Shown piece after piece: positions 33,987-42,654 of a stretch of 64,000 nt of DNA. The notes under the pieces were generated by a model. It worked only from the letters and a program-made list of their open reading frames with translations. It was not told the DNA's origin and did no database searches. The stretch is from Salsipaludibacter sp963812245. Its GTDB lineage: Bacteria > Actinomycetota > Nitriliruptoria > Nitriliruptorales > Nitriliruptoraceae. Made by a program: the position numbers and the translations under genes. Position 1 is the first letter of the stretch, and every line of letters starts with the position of its first letter. Location of the stretch: positions 1,922,001 through 1,986,000 of the forward strand of contig CAWEUK010000002.1 of NCBI GenBank assembly GCA_963812245.1. The letters run 5' to 3'.

Positions 33987-34546
33987 TGGACCAGCCGCTC
34001 GACGCGCTGCTGGACGCCCTGCGGGGTGTCGGGTTCCAGGTGACGGCGACACGACGGGACATGGTCCATCTCCGCCGCAGGGTCGGACAGCGAGACGACC
34101 ATGTCGCCGTGACGCTTCGGCGCCGCACGCTCGTCTCGCGGCTCATGGGACACCCAGGACGGGTCCGTGCCGTCGCGGTGGGCCAGGTCTGGCGGCTCGT
34201 CGAGCAGGCCTTCAACCGCCCGGTCCCCGCAGTCGCCATGCTGCCCGACGATGCCCACGTCGCGACGGACCTCGATGCAGGCGAACTGCAGCAGGCGGCC
34301 GGGTGGCCGGACCTGGTCGCGGCCATCGGTGGGTGGTGCGACACACGGCCGACGCCCGCGGACGTGCTCGCGGAAGGGCTGCCGACGGACCCGTACCTGC
34401 GACTGGACTTCGCAGTCGTGGCCCGTGATCGGGCGGCCGGCCTGGCGGCCGTCGCTGCCGCGCGTGCTGACCTGGCTCAGATGACCCCATCGCAACGGCG
34501 TCGCCTTGAGCGCCACGTCGACCTCGCCGAGGCACGCCTGCCGTGA
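33986..34546 (+). CDS. Unrecognised protein coupled to the acyl-CoA dehydrogenase
   Basis: A 186-residue soluble protein with no family I know. It is rich in Arg, Asp and Ala, mixed alpha/beta in character, and without signal or membrane segments. Its ATG overlaps the previous stop (TGATG), so it is made with the dehydrogenase. A strong hairpin follows 24 bases after its stop, making this a two-gene unit. Confidence 0.7.
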   Translation: MDQPLDALLDALRGVGFQVTATRRDMVHLRRRVGQRDDHVAVTLRRRTLVSRLMGHPGRVRAVAVGQVWRLVEQAFNRPVPAVAMLPDDAHVATDLDAGELQQAAGWPDLVAAIGGWCDTRPTPADVLAEGLPTDPYLRLDFAVVARDRAAGLAAVAAARADLAQMTPSQRRRLERHVDLAEARLP

Positions 34547-34570
34547 CGACGGCCCGGGCGCAGATGCAGC

Positions 34571-34598
34571 GACGCCCCCGCGATGTCGCGGGGGCGTC
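34571..34598. terminator. Strong hairpin between convergent genes
   Basis: A perfect 13-bp stem (GACGCCCCCGCGA and complement) with a 2-base loop lies between the unknown gene ending at 34546 and the PhyH gene ending at 34650. There is no T tract on either side. It probably serves both directions. Confidence 0.65.
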
Positions 34599-34649
34599 GT
34601 CACGGGGATCGGCCCGTCGCCCTGCGGCGTGGGTCCGTGCAGGCTGTGA

Positions 34650-35618
34650 TCAGCGCAGCCAGGGGACCGAACGGTCCAGCAGGCCACGCTCCTTGAGTTC
34701 GGCGCGCAACGGAATGGCATCGTTGATGCCGCCGGCTTCGTGGATGCCCCAGTAGTCGGGCAGGTTCGGTCCGTCACCCAGCAACTGCTTCTGGACGTCC
34801 GTGAGTTCGTCCCAGAAGGGCTCGGCGTACTCCAGCGGCATCGGGTCGAGCGGGCGGATCCAACGGTAGGTGTATCCCAGGAAGAAGATCTTGCGGGTGA
34901 TGTCGGAGAAGTTGCGGGAACGCGAGTGCCACATGCGGCGGTCGAAGACCAGGGCGTCGCCGGGGTTGCCGGTGACCTGGATCGTGCCCTCGGGGTGGTC
35001 GAAGTCCTCGGGGTCGTCCGGTCGTGGCAGGGTGTTGTCGAGGTGGGAGCCGGGGATGATCAGGGTCGAGCCGCGATCGGTCTCGGACAGGTCCGAGAAG
35101 ACGAACGCGGTCTTGATCGAGAACTGCGGTCGCGACACGTCGTAGCCGTAGTACTCGCCCATGTACTCGGCGTCGGAGTTCTGGCGCCAGCCGTCCTGGT
35201 GCCAACCCCAGCGCTCCGGCTCTCCGGTCTCGTCCAGCGGCGGGTTCACGTCGAGGTGGTTGTGGTGGCTGTAGATGTTCCACCCCAACAGACCCCAGAT
35301 CCATCGGAACGCGCGGTTCTCATCCAGCAGTCGGGCGAACTCCGGGTGACGGATCACGCCGCCCTGGAGGTGCATCCAGTCACCCTTCCAGAGGTTGCCG
35401 GCGGCCTTCTCCTGCTCGTAGAAGTCGTCGATGACCGCCTCGATGGCCAGACGACGCTCCTCGGTGATGGCATCGCGGACGACGACGTAGCCCTCCTCGT
35501 GGAACTGGCGGCGCTCATCGTCGGTCAGCGGTGTCCAGCGATCGGCGTCGGTGTCAGAGACCGACAGCGGGCGGTCGACGGGCGCCCCGGGCGGCGTCGG
35601 CTTCGTGGCGATGCTCAT
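34650..35618 (-). CDS. Phytanoyl-CoA dioxygenase (PhyH) family protein
   Basis: A 322-residue non-heme Fe(II)/2-oxoglutarate dioxygenase-like protein. The iron ligands are WHQDGW (His-x-Asp) and a distal His in RRMWHSRSRN, whose following Arg can bind 2-oxoglutarate; LIIPGSHLDNTLP is the usual neighbouring strand. The start at 35618 follows AAGGACC. The family hydroxylates many substrates, so the product is unknown; closeness to an acyl-CoA dehydrogenase across the terminator does not prove a link. Confidence 0.85.
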   Translation of the reverse strand: MSIATKPTPPGAPVDRPLSVSDTDADRWTPLTDDERRQFHEEGYVVVRDAITEERRLAIEAVIDDFYEQEKAAGNLWKGDWMHLQGGVIRHPEFARLLDENRAFRWIWGLLGWNIYSHHNHLDVNPPLDETGEPERWGWHQDGWRQNSDAEYMGEYYGYDVSRPQFSIKTAFVFSDLSETDRGSTLIIPGSHLDNTLPRPDDPEDFDHPEGTIQVTGNPGDALVFDRRMWHSRSRNFSDITRKIFFLGYTYRWIRPLDPMPLEYAEPFWDELTDVQKQLLGDGPNLPDYWGIHEAGGINDAIPLRAELKERGLLDRSVPWLR

Positions 35619-35683
35619 GGTGGTCCTTGTCTCCTGGGACGGACATGTGGGCAATCCGGATGGGGTCGCTCGGGCGATCCGAA

Positions 35684-35700
35684 AGACCTCCGAAAGGTCT
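35684..35700 (-). terminator. Possible terminator downstream of typA
   Basis: A perfect 6-bp stem (AGACCT / AGGTCT) with a 5-base loop, followed on the minus strand by TTTCGG. It lies about 180 bases past the typA stop and 66 bases before the PhyH start. Weak call. Confidence 0.3.
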
Positions 35701-35875
35701 GAGATCGAGGCGCACGACGTGGCTGGATCCTACCGGTCACCACAGTTGTGGCACCGGACCTCGCACGTCCGATGGGCCGTGGTCCGCCAGTGCCGGTGCG
35801 CGTCCCGGACCACCCTGAGCGCACCGCGGGCGACGGTCGCGGGGACGCGGTGCCGGGGTGCGCGACGGGCACGGC

Positions 35876-37714
35876 TCAGGTGGGGGCGGCGCCCCACTTG
35901 GAGCGCTTGATCGCCCGCGCGCGCTGGGTCTGGTCGAGCACGACCTTGCGCAGCCGCACATGGGTCGGGGTCACCTCGACTGCCTCGTCGTCGCGAATCC
36001 ACTCCAGTGCCTGCTCCAGGGACAACTCGCGGGGCGGCGCAAGGCGGACCAGCTCCTCGGCCGTGGAGGACCGCACGTTGGTGGCCTTCTTCTCGCGGGT
36101 CGCATTGATGTCGAGGTCCTCGCCACGACTGTGCTCACCGATGACCATGCCCTCGTACACGTCCGTTCCCGGTGGGAAGAACATCTCACCCCGGTCCTGC
36201 AGCCCCAGGAGGGCGTATGCCGTCGCAGTCCCGAGACGATCGGCGACCAGCGATCCGCTGGCGCGGGTGCGCAGCTCACCGGTCCATGGCTCGTAGCCGT
36301 CGAAGACGTGGTGGGCCTGGCCGGTGCCGCGGGTCTGGGTCAGGAACTCGGTGCGAAACCCGATCAGGCCACGCGCCGGGACGTGGAAGGTCATGCGCAC
36401 CCAGCCGTCGGCACCGTGGTGCATGTCGGTCATGCGCCCGTTGCGGTTGCCCAGCAGTTGGGTGACGGCGCCCACGTGGTCACCCGGGACGTCGACGGTG
36501 AGTGCCTCGAAGGGTTCGTGGGTGGTGCCGTCGATCTCACGCAGGACGACCTGCGGCTTGCCGACCGTCAGTTCGAAGCCCTCACGACGCAGCGTCTCGA
36601 CCAGGATGGCCAACTGCAACTCGCCACGACCCTGGACCTCCCAGGTGTCGGGGCGTTCGGTGGGCAGCACCCGCAGGGAGACGTTGCCCACGAGTTCCTG
36701 CTTCAGGCGGTTCTCGATCAGTCGGGCGGTGACCTTGTCGCCGTCGCGCCCCGAAAGCGGCGACGTGTTTGTGCCCACGGTCATCCCGAGTGACGGTTCG
36801 TCGACCCGGAGTCGGGGCAGGGCACGGGCGTCGTCGAGGTCGGCGAGCGTGTCACCGATCATGACGTCGTCGATGCCGGCGATCGCGATGATGTCACCCG
36901 GGCCGGCCTCGGTGGCGGGGACGCGGTCGAGCGCCTCGGTGATGAACAACTCAGTCAACCGCACCTTCTCGACGGTGCCGTCCTCGCGCATCCAGGCCAC
37001 GTCCTGGCCCTTGCGGACGGTGCCGTTGTGGATCCGGGCCAGCGCCAGGCGACCCAGGTATGCACTCGCGTCGAGCGTGGTCACCAGGGCGTTGAACGGT
37101 GCCTCGGGATCGAAGGCCGGGGCTGGGATGGATTCGAGGATCGTCTCGAACACCAGATCGAGGTTGTCGGCCAGCTCGTCTGGCGCCACACCGGCGTGAC
37201 CGGCCTTGGCGTTGGTGTAGACGGTCGGGATGTCGATGGTGTCGTCGTCGGCACCGAGGTCGATCAGCAGGTCGAAGACCTCGTCGACAACTTCGTCGGC
37301 ACGGGCGTCGTGACGGTCGACCTTGTTGACGACCAGGATCAACGGCAGGCTGCGCTCCAGTGCCTTGCGCAGGACGAAGCGGGTCTGGGGCAGTGGCCCC
37401 TCGGCGGCGTCGACCAGCAGCAGCGCGCCGTCGACCATGGCCAGGGCCCGCTCGACCTCGCCGCCGAAGTCCGCGTGACCCGGCGTGTCGACGATGTTGA
37501 TCGTGATGCCGTCGCGCGTCACCGCGGTGTTCTTGGCCAGGATCGTGATGCCCTTCTCGCGCTCGAGGTCGCCCGAGTCCATCACGCGATCCGCGATGTC
37601 CTGGTGCGCCTGGAATGCACCAGACTGGTGGAGCATGGCGTCGACCAGGGTGGTCTTGCCGTGGTCGACGTGGGCAATGATTGCCACGTTGCGCAGGTCG
37701 TCACGCGTGGTCAT
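35876..37714 (-). CDS. typA: Ribosome-binding GTPase TypA/BipA
   Basis: A translational GTPase of 612 residues that acts in ribosome assembly and stress adaptation. G motifs are AHVDHGKTTLVD, DTPGHADFGGEVER and NKVDRHDAR. The EF-G-like domains III and V (GRGELQLAILVETLRREGFE) and the BipA-specific C-terminal domain (HSRGEDLDINATREKKATN) are all present. The ATG at 37714 starts the canonical MTTRDDLRNVAIIAH; longer open sequence upstream is Pro/Arg-rich noise. Confidence 0.95.
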   Translation of the reverse strand: MTTRDDLRNVAIIAHVDHGKTTLVDAMLHQSGAFQAHQDIADRVMDSGDLEREKGITILAKNTAVTRDGITINIVDTPGHADFGGEVERALAMVDGALLLVDAAEGPLPQTRFVLRKALERSLPLILVVNKVDRHDARADEVVDEVFDLLIDLGADDDTIDIPTVYTNAKAGHAGVAPDELADNLDLVFETILESIPAPAFDPEAPFNALVTTLDASAYLGRLALARIHNGTVRKGQDVAWMREDGTVEKVRLTELFITEALDRVPATEAGPGDIIAIAGIDDVMIGDTLADLDDARALPRLRVDEPSLGMTVGTNTSPLSGRDGDKVTARLIENRLKQELVGNVSLRVLPTERPDTWEVQGRGELQLAILVETLRREGFELTVGKPQVVLREIDGTTHEPFEALTVDVPGDHVGAVTQLLGNRNGRMTDMHHGADGWVRMTFHVPARGLIGFRTEFLTQTRGTGQAHHVFDGYEPWTGELRTRASGSLVADRLGTATAYALLGLQDRGEMFFPPGTDVYEGMVIGEHSRGEDLDINATREKKATNVRSSTAEELVRLAPPRELSLEQALEWIRDDEAVEVTPTHVRLRKVVLDQTQRARAIKRSKWGAAPT

Positions 37715-37810
37715 GGAACATCCTCGAGGTGGTGGGTCGTGCGGTCGACGCGCCGTGCAGGCCGTTGCCGGGGGCATGGCCACGAGCGGGTGGGCGGCGG
37801 GCACCGAAAG

Positions 37811-37835
37811 CGGCCCCGTCACACGGACGGGGCCG
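37811..37835. promoter_or_regulatory. Hairpin in the typA / mycothiol-gene divergent region
   Basis: A perfect 10-bp stem (CGGCCCCGTC / GACGGGGCCG) with a 5-base loop lies about 97 bases before typA and 111 before the plus-strand gene. On the minus strand CTTTCG follows, so it could attenuate typA. The rest of the 232-base region shows no feature. Confidence 0.35.
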
Positions 37836-37946
37836 ACGAAGCCAGCGTACCGGCGGGCTCGCCCGAGTGGATACGGCGGAGAGGACCAATGGCCCCCGGT
37901 CGGTCGGCAGTGACTACCGTCGGGCCACGCCCCCGGAGGATGCCCG

Positions 37947-38744
37947 ATGTCGCGCCTGTCACCGCAGACCCACCTCGACAGCCTCGTACGAGAGACCCTC
38001 AGGGCGCGGGAGGTCCTGGCCGCCTGTGACCCCGAGGCGCCGGTTCCGGCCTGTCCGGACTGGTGCGCCACCGACCTGGCGTGGCACCTCGGTGTCGGCG
38101 TGCAGGACTTCTGGCGGCACGTGATCGTCACGCGTCCGGCACCGCCCTCGGACTACGTGGAGCCCACGCAGCCAGCCACCCATGCCGAGGTGCTCGCGGC
38201 ATTCGACCGTTGCCACGAGCCGTTCATCGATGCCCTGCGCTCAGCGGATCCCGACGAACCAGCCTGGAGCTGGTCGGAGCAGACCGTGGGCTTCACGATG
38301 CGTCGACAGGCGTTGGAGGCGTTGGTGCACCGCGTGGACGCGGAACAGGCAGCTGGCCTGGAGGTGACCGACCTGGATCCACTCCTTGCCGCCGACGGGG
38401 TCGACGAAGTCCTGGACGTGTTCTATGGCGGGGCACCGTCGTGGGGTCGCTTCGATGCCGGGGACGGGATCGTTCGGATCAGCATGACCGACGTCGGTGA
38501 GGACTGTTGGGTACGCCTCGGTCGCTTCACGGGAACACACCCAGAGCGTGGTGACACCGTGGACGAGGACGACCTGCGCGTGGTGGCAGATCCGGGGGTG
38601 CAGGCCGACGTGGTCGTGCGCGCAGCGGCAGCGGACCTGTTGCTGTGGTTGTGGGACCGTCGCGACCGCGCCGGCATCGAGGTCGAGGGTGACCAGCAGG
38701 TGGCCGACAGGTTCGTGGCGATCGTCTCGCAGCCGTTGAACTGA
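37947..38744 (+). CDS. Maleylpyruvate isomerase family mycothiol-dependent protein
   Basis: A 265-residue member of the DinB-like mycothiol-dependent family. Metal-binding His positions are in TDLAWHLGVGVQDFW, and in RRQALEALVHRVDAE further on; VPACPDWCATDLAWH is the family opening. The C-terminal part (residues about 165-260) matches the usual second domain. Members use mycothiol as cofactor for isomerisation or detoxification; which reaction applies here is unknown. The ATG at 37947 follows CGGAGG. Confidence 0.85.
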   Translation: MSRLSPQTHLDSLVRETLRAREVLAACDPEAPVPACPDWCATDLAWHLGVGVQDFWRHVIVTRPAPPSDYVEPTQPATHAEVLAAFDRCHEPFIDALRSADPDEPAWSWSEQTVGFTMRRQALEALVHRVDAEQAAGLEVTDLDPLLAADGVDEVLDVFYGGAPSWGRFDAGDGIVRISMTDVGEDCWVRLGRFTGTHPERGDTVDEDDLRVVADPGVQADVVVRAAAADLLLWLWDRRDRAGIEVEGDQQVADRFVAIVSQPLN

Positions 38745-38849
38745 GCCCGACGCGGGTCGTCGAGCCTGCGCTCGGGGCAACGGTGCCCGACGGACTCGGC
38801 AGGTGGTTACGGTGTCCACCGGACCATCTTTCCAGGATCCGGAGGGATC

Positions 38850-39239
38850 GTGCAGACATTCGACTTCGCATTCGACCCGCAGTGGCGCGGCCTCGTGAAG
38901 GTGGTGACGGGCGCCACGCCGGCCAACTCGCACGTCACGCTGGGGGATGACCGACTGGTTGTCGACTTCGGCCGCTACGGGATCGACACACCATTCGACA
39001 ACATCAAGGACGTCCAGGTCAGCCGTGACTATGCCTGGTACAAGGCGATCGGCCTGCGAGGCTCGTTCGCCGACAAGGGCGCCACGTACGGATCGAGCAC
39101 GGCCGGGGGGGTGTGCGTCTGCTTCCACGAGGCGCTCCCGGCCGGGCTGCCGGTGCGCTCACCGGGACTGACCGTCACGGTCGCCGACCTCGATGGGCTG
39201 GCCGCTGCCGTGCGCGACGCTGCGGGTCTCGACGGCTGA
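38850..39239 (+). CDS. Conserved hypothetical protein
   Basis: A 129-residue soluble protein, mostly beta strands with a short C-terminal helix (VADLDGLAAAVRDAAG). The pattern GDDRLVVDFGRYGIDTPFDNIKD resembles PH-like small actinobacterial proteins that I cannot name. There are no signal or membrane segments. GTG at 38850 follows GGAGGG at good distance. Confidence 0.7.
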   Translation: MQTFDFAFDPQWRGLVKVVTGATPANSHVTLGDDRLVVDFGRYGIDTPFDNIKDVQVSRDYAWYKAIGLRGSFADKGATYGSSTAGGVCVCFHEALPAGLPVRSPGLTVTVADLDGLAAAVRDAAGLDG

Positions 39240-39284
39240 GCGCGACAGCCCGTCCGCGGGGACAGTTAGCCTGCCGACGGCAAC

Positions 39285-39358
39285 GGGCCTGTAGCTCAGC
39301 TGGTCAGAGCAGACGACTCATAATCGTTTGGTCGTGGGTTCAAGTCCCACCGGGCCCA
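39285..39358 (+). tRNA. tRNA with anticodon CAT, probably tRNA-Ile2 (or elongator Met)
   Basis: The cloverleaf is clear: acceptor GGGCCTG/CGGGCCC with one T-G pair, D arm AGCTCAGCTGGTCAGAGC, anticodon loop CTCATAA, T arm GTGGG TTCAAGT CCCAC, discriminator A. CCA is not encoded (CCG follows). Pairs C4-G69 and C5-G68 and the CGACTCATAATCG anticodon arm match the lysidine-modified tRNA-Ile2 type better than elongator Met, but this needs a full comparison. Confidence 0.92.
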
Positions 39359-39652
39359 CCGGCGCCGCGACGGAGGACATCACATGCGGCGATCAATCTC
39401 CCCCCTGCGCCGCCACCCGAACCCGACGGCGACTGCCACCCGGCCTCCACCCGTGCTTGCCCCGCCACCGCCAGACCATGACGGCGGCGACGTCGACGGC
39501 CCGACCCAGGTCGACCCCAACTACGGTGATCCACATGGGTTTGACGGAGAGACTGAGACGGCATTGGATGCGAGTGAAGCACGCCGAGCCGACAGCCGAA
39601 TCGCCAACGGATGGCCCGAGCGGACCGGACAGTGCGGCGACCAAGGGCGGCC

Positions 39653-40159
39653 ATGAGGCGGCTTCGAGTCCACGTACTTGTCGTGGCGGCGCTGATCGCA
39701 ACGTTGCTGTCGGGCTGCAGTGACACCCATCCATTGCTGCGAGTGTTTGTCAGCGTGCCGACCGAAGACCACGATGACGGCGATGCGTGGCAGACCTGTT
39801 CAGGCATCGATGAGTACGCCGACCTGACAGCGGGGGCGCCGGTGGTCGTGAGTGACCAAGACGCAACGACGGTGGCGACCGCGACCCTGAACAACATCGG
39901 GCCATCCGACGTCCCCCAATGGGACACCGCCAATGGTCCCGGCGCCCCTGCGGATCTGAAATTCCGATTGCCTGGGACGGGACCGGAGGACTGGCTGGAA
40001 ATCTTTGCAACGATGGGCTCATGCACACTCATGTTCGAGATCGAAGACCTTCCACGTACCGACGTCTACAGCTTCCAGGTCGGACAGCACCCGGGGGGCG
40101 CCTACACAGGCAAAGAACTTGCAGGGACCGGCTGGAATGCCACGCTGATGATCGACTAG
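39653..40159 (+). CDS. Orphan lipoprotein of unknown function
   Basis: A 168-residue protein with a clean lipoprotein signal (MRRLRVHVLVVAALIATLLS then Gly-Cys). The mature part is acidic, with beta-rich character and only a few Cys; no family is recognised. AAGGGCGG precedes the ATG. Base composition here looks less GC-rich than the surrounding genes, and it lies just past a tRNA gene, so recent acquisition is possible. I saw no copy of the tRNA 3' end that would mark an attachment site. Confidence 0.7.
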   Translation: MRRLRVHVLVVAALIATLLSGCSDTHPLLRVFVSVPTEDHDDGDAWQTCSGIDEYADLTAGAPVVVSDQDATTVATATLNNIGPSDVPQWDTANGPGAPADLKFRLPGTGPEDWLEIFATMGSCTLMFEIEDLPRTDVYSFQVGQHPGGAYTGKELAGTGWNATLMID

Positions 40160-40402
40160 CGATCAACCCTCTGGACTTCCTCAAGCGGCACAGCGGGCGT
40201 CATCGTTGCGAGCGTCACCTGGTCGTCAAGCGTGAACCGCGGCACCGGCACCACGGCTCGTGGCGCCACTCAGTCGGCGGTGCCGTCCGACTGTCGGGTG
40301 ATGGCTCGGGAGGCCTTGTCGTGATCGTCGACGCCAGTGGCCTAGTCTGCGCGCCACGGGTGCACATGGCTGCCCCGATGGATTCTGGCCAAGGAAACGA
40401 TC

Positions 40403-40990
40403 ATGACCTCCACGCTCATCGAATCCGCCGACGACGAGTTCGAGCAACCCCCACACTGGTTGTGGCAACTGCCGTTCACGATCGGGGTGCTGCAGGTCCT
40501 GTTCGGCATCGTCGTACTGGTGTGGCCTGACGTCACGCTGACCGTGGCGGCGATCCTCATCGGGCTGAACCTGGTGATCGGTGGCGTGCTGCGGCTGGTC
40601 ATGGCGGCCGTCGACACACACCACGATGGCCGGGTCGCGATGGCGATCTGGGCAATCCTGAGCGTGCTCGCGGGCATCGTCATCATGCGGGCCCCAGAGC
40701 AGAGCCTGTCGTTGATCGTGATCGTGCTGGGTGCCTTCTGGGTGCTGTGGGGGCTGATCGAGGCCTTCGTGGCAATGACCCCGGGGGCTCGGGGATCGCG
40801 CGGCGGTCTCTTCCTCGAAGCGGCGCTGGCCATCGGGGCCGGCGCAGTGCTGCTGGCATGGCCAACCCCGTCCCTGACGGTGCTGGTGTGGATCGCAGGG
40901 CTCGGCTTCATCCTGGTCGGGGTCCTCGCACTGGCAGTCGGATGGCAACTTCGCGCCGCCATCAACGAGCTCGAGTCCCAGACGGGCTGA
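40403..40990 (+). CDS. HdeD family (DUF308) membrane protein
   Basis: A 195-residue membrane protein with six hydrophobic segments in pairs, each with the DUF308 pattern (LFGIVVLVWPDVTLTVAAIL; AGIVIMRAPEQSLSLIVIVL; AGAVLLAWPTPSLTVLVWI). HdeD in enterics helps acid resistance at high cell density, but most homologs have no assigned role. ATG at 40403 with AAGGAAA upstream. It stands alone. Confidence 0.85.
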   Translation: MTSTLIESADDEFEQPPHWLWQLPFTIGVLQVLFGIVVLVWPDVTLTVAAILIGLNLVIGGVLRLVMAAVDTHHDGRVAMAIWAILSVLAGIVIMRAPEQSLSLIVIVLGAFWVLWGLIEAFVAMTPGARGSRGGLFLEAALAIGAGAVLLAWPTPSLTVLVWIAGLGFILVGVLALAVGWQLRAAINELESQTG

Positions 40991-41113
40991 TGGCCTGAAG
41001 GCTTCCCGCAGCCGGCGAATCCGGACCCGGTGCCCATCGGGTGGCGCGGCGCGTCGCCACTCCTGAACTGCCGGTGACTGTGACGGCTGGCTCAGCGTCG
41101 CTGCCATGCAGCT

Positions 41114-42517
41114 TCACGCCGGCCGATGGGCCCAGTCCGTGGCGATGTCGCCGCCGCCCTCGGGCGTGATCCGGCTCCCGATCCTGGCCAGGACCGGCGG
41201 TCGCGCCACCCGGCCGGCCAGCAGCGCCTCGCCCAGTCCGAACTCGCCGACCATGTCGACGAGCTCCGGCGGCGCGAACCCGAATCGCTCCGCCAGGTTC
41301 GTCCGGTCGATGCTGGAGTTCACGCGCATCAGCAGGAGGTTGTCACACTGGGACAGCACGTTGTCGGGGATCTTGTCCGGCCGCTGCGTCGACAACAGCA
41401 GGTGGATGCCGTACTTGCGACCCTCACCGGCGATGCGCGTGAACAGCTCCACCGCGACCTGCTCCAGCGCGTCGCTGGGTTCGGCCGGGCACACGTCGTG
41501 CGCTTCGTCGACCACGAGGAGCAACGGGTTGCGGTCCCGGCGGTGCTGCCACAGTTGCGTGAGGATGGACACCGCCACGGCCAGTCGTTCGGTACGCGTC
41601 GAGAAGCCCGACGTGTCGGCGACAACGGCCCGAGGGCGGGTGTCCAGCCATTCCGCCATGACGCTGCGGCCCTCGGTTCCTGCCCAGATCTCCATGCGGT
41701 CGAGCCCCAGGTTCTCCACCCGCATCGCCAGTTCGGGCCCCACATCGCCCGGCTCGGCGGCCATGGCTTCAACGGCATCCTGGACGGTCTTGATGCCGTG
41801 TTCGTCAGCGCGTTCGGCCAGGTGGACCAGGCTGTTGTACTCGGCACGATCCCGGATCGGGTCCATGGCCAGGGCGCCGGCCATGCCCTCGTGGCCAAGT
41901 TCCTCCAGGTGGATGCGAAGCGCATGTTCGTCGGGGCCCGGATGGGCCTTGTGGACCTGGATCCCCTCCGCTGCCTTGGCGTAGGCCGCACTCATCGCGG
42001 CCTCCACGCCATCGGCCGTCCCGCCCAGATGCACGTGATCGCCATTCGGGTCCATGATCAACAGCGGCAATGAGGTCTGCAGCACCAATCGCTCGAGGAG
42101 CACGCCCAGTGAGTAGGTCTTGCCCGAACCCGACTGGCCGCACAGGAAGGTGTGGCGGTTGAACCCCGTGGCCGTGAGCGCAGCCGGGATGTCGGCGTGG
42201 TCGCGCAACGTGCCGACGATCAGGGGATTGTCCGCCAACGGCAACGCGGCGCGGACCTCGGCGTCGGTCGCGGCCACGACCTCGGCATCGTCGAAGGCCG
42301 TCCGAGATCCCGCCCCCAGCAGGGTTCCGCCACCTGCAACCATGCGCCGCCCGTCCTGGACGATGACCTCCTGGTGCAGCATCTGGCCCACACGGTCCAC
42401 GCCGTCGGCGGTGACCCGGACGTAGCCGCCCAGCGGCAGGCCCGTGCTGATCGGGCCGCGACATGCGAACGTCGTGCCGTCGACGGACCATGCGATCGTC
42501 GAGGTCGTGGTTGCCAT
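41114..42517 (-). CDS. HerA-like (DUF87) ATPase
   Basis: A 467-residue P-loop ATPase of the HerA/FtsK group. An N-terminal beta domain of about 110 residues precedes Walker A FLCGQSGSGKTYSLG (about residue 130) and Walker B LLLVVDEAHDVCP, then STQRPDKIPDNVLSQCDNL (sensor) and an Arg-finger-like tail. HerA proteins act as hexameric DNA translocases, usually with the NurA nuclease; no nurA is in the window. The start at 42517 follows AGGAC. It is a single gene, divergent from the antiporter. Confidence 0.82.
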   Translation of the reverse strand: MATTTSTIAWSVDGTTFACRGPISTGLPLGGYVRVTADGVDRVGQMLHQEVIVQDGRRMVAGGGTLLGAGSRTAFDDAEVVAATDAEVRAALPLADNPLIVGTLRDHADIPAALTATGFNRHTFLCGQSGSGKTYSLGVLLERLVLQTSLPLLIMDPNGDHVHLGGTADGVEAAMSAAYAKAAEGIQVHKAHPGPDEHALRIHLEELGHEGMAGALAMDPIRDRAEYNSLVHLAERADEHGIKTVQDAVEAMAAEPGDVGPELAMRVENLGLDRMEIWAGTEGRSVMAEWLDTRPRAVVADTSGFSTRTERLAVAVSILTQLWQHRRDRNPLLLVVDEAHDVCPAEPSDALEQVAVELFTRIAGEGRKYGIHLLLSTQRPDKIPDNVLSQCDNLLLMRVNSSIDRTNLAERFGFAPPELVDMVGEFGLGEALLAGRVARPPVLARIGSRITPEGGGDIATDWAHRPA

Positions 42518-42555
42518 CGGGAGTCCTGTCGCTGGTCATCCCCGTGGTGGGAGAC

Positions 42556-42598
42556 GTGGTTCGGGAGAGGTGGTTCGGGAGAGGTGGTTCGGTGGAGG
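42556..42598. repeat. 14-bp tandem repeat, about 2.7 copies
   Basis: GTGGTTCGGGAGAG repeats at 42556 and 42570, with a partial third copy from 42584, in the 150-base divergent region between the HerA-like gene and the antiporter. It may lie in the promoter of either gene. Confidence 0.85.
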
Positions 42599-42654
42599 AA
42601 GCCTAGGACCTGCGACCTGCCAGCTGCTGCTGTTCACTGGTCGCTCGGGCCTCG

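Noticed and set aside
37715..38131. N-terminal extension of typA by an open upstream frame
   Set aside because: The conserved TypA start MTTRDDLRN has a GAGGATG ribosome site; the upstream part is Pro/Arg-rich and overlaps a divergent gene.
39535..39723. 62-codon small gene between the CAU tRNA and the lipoprotein
   Set aside because: It overlaps the lipoprotein signal sequence in another frame and has only a weak ribosome site and no recognisable pattern.
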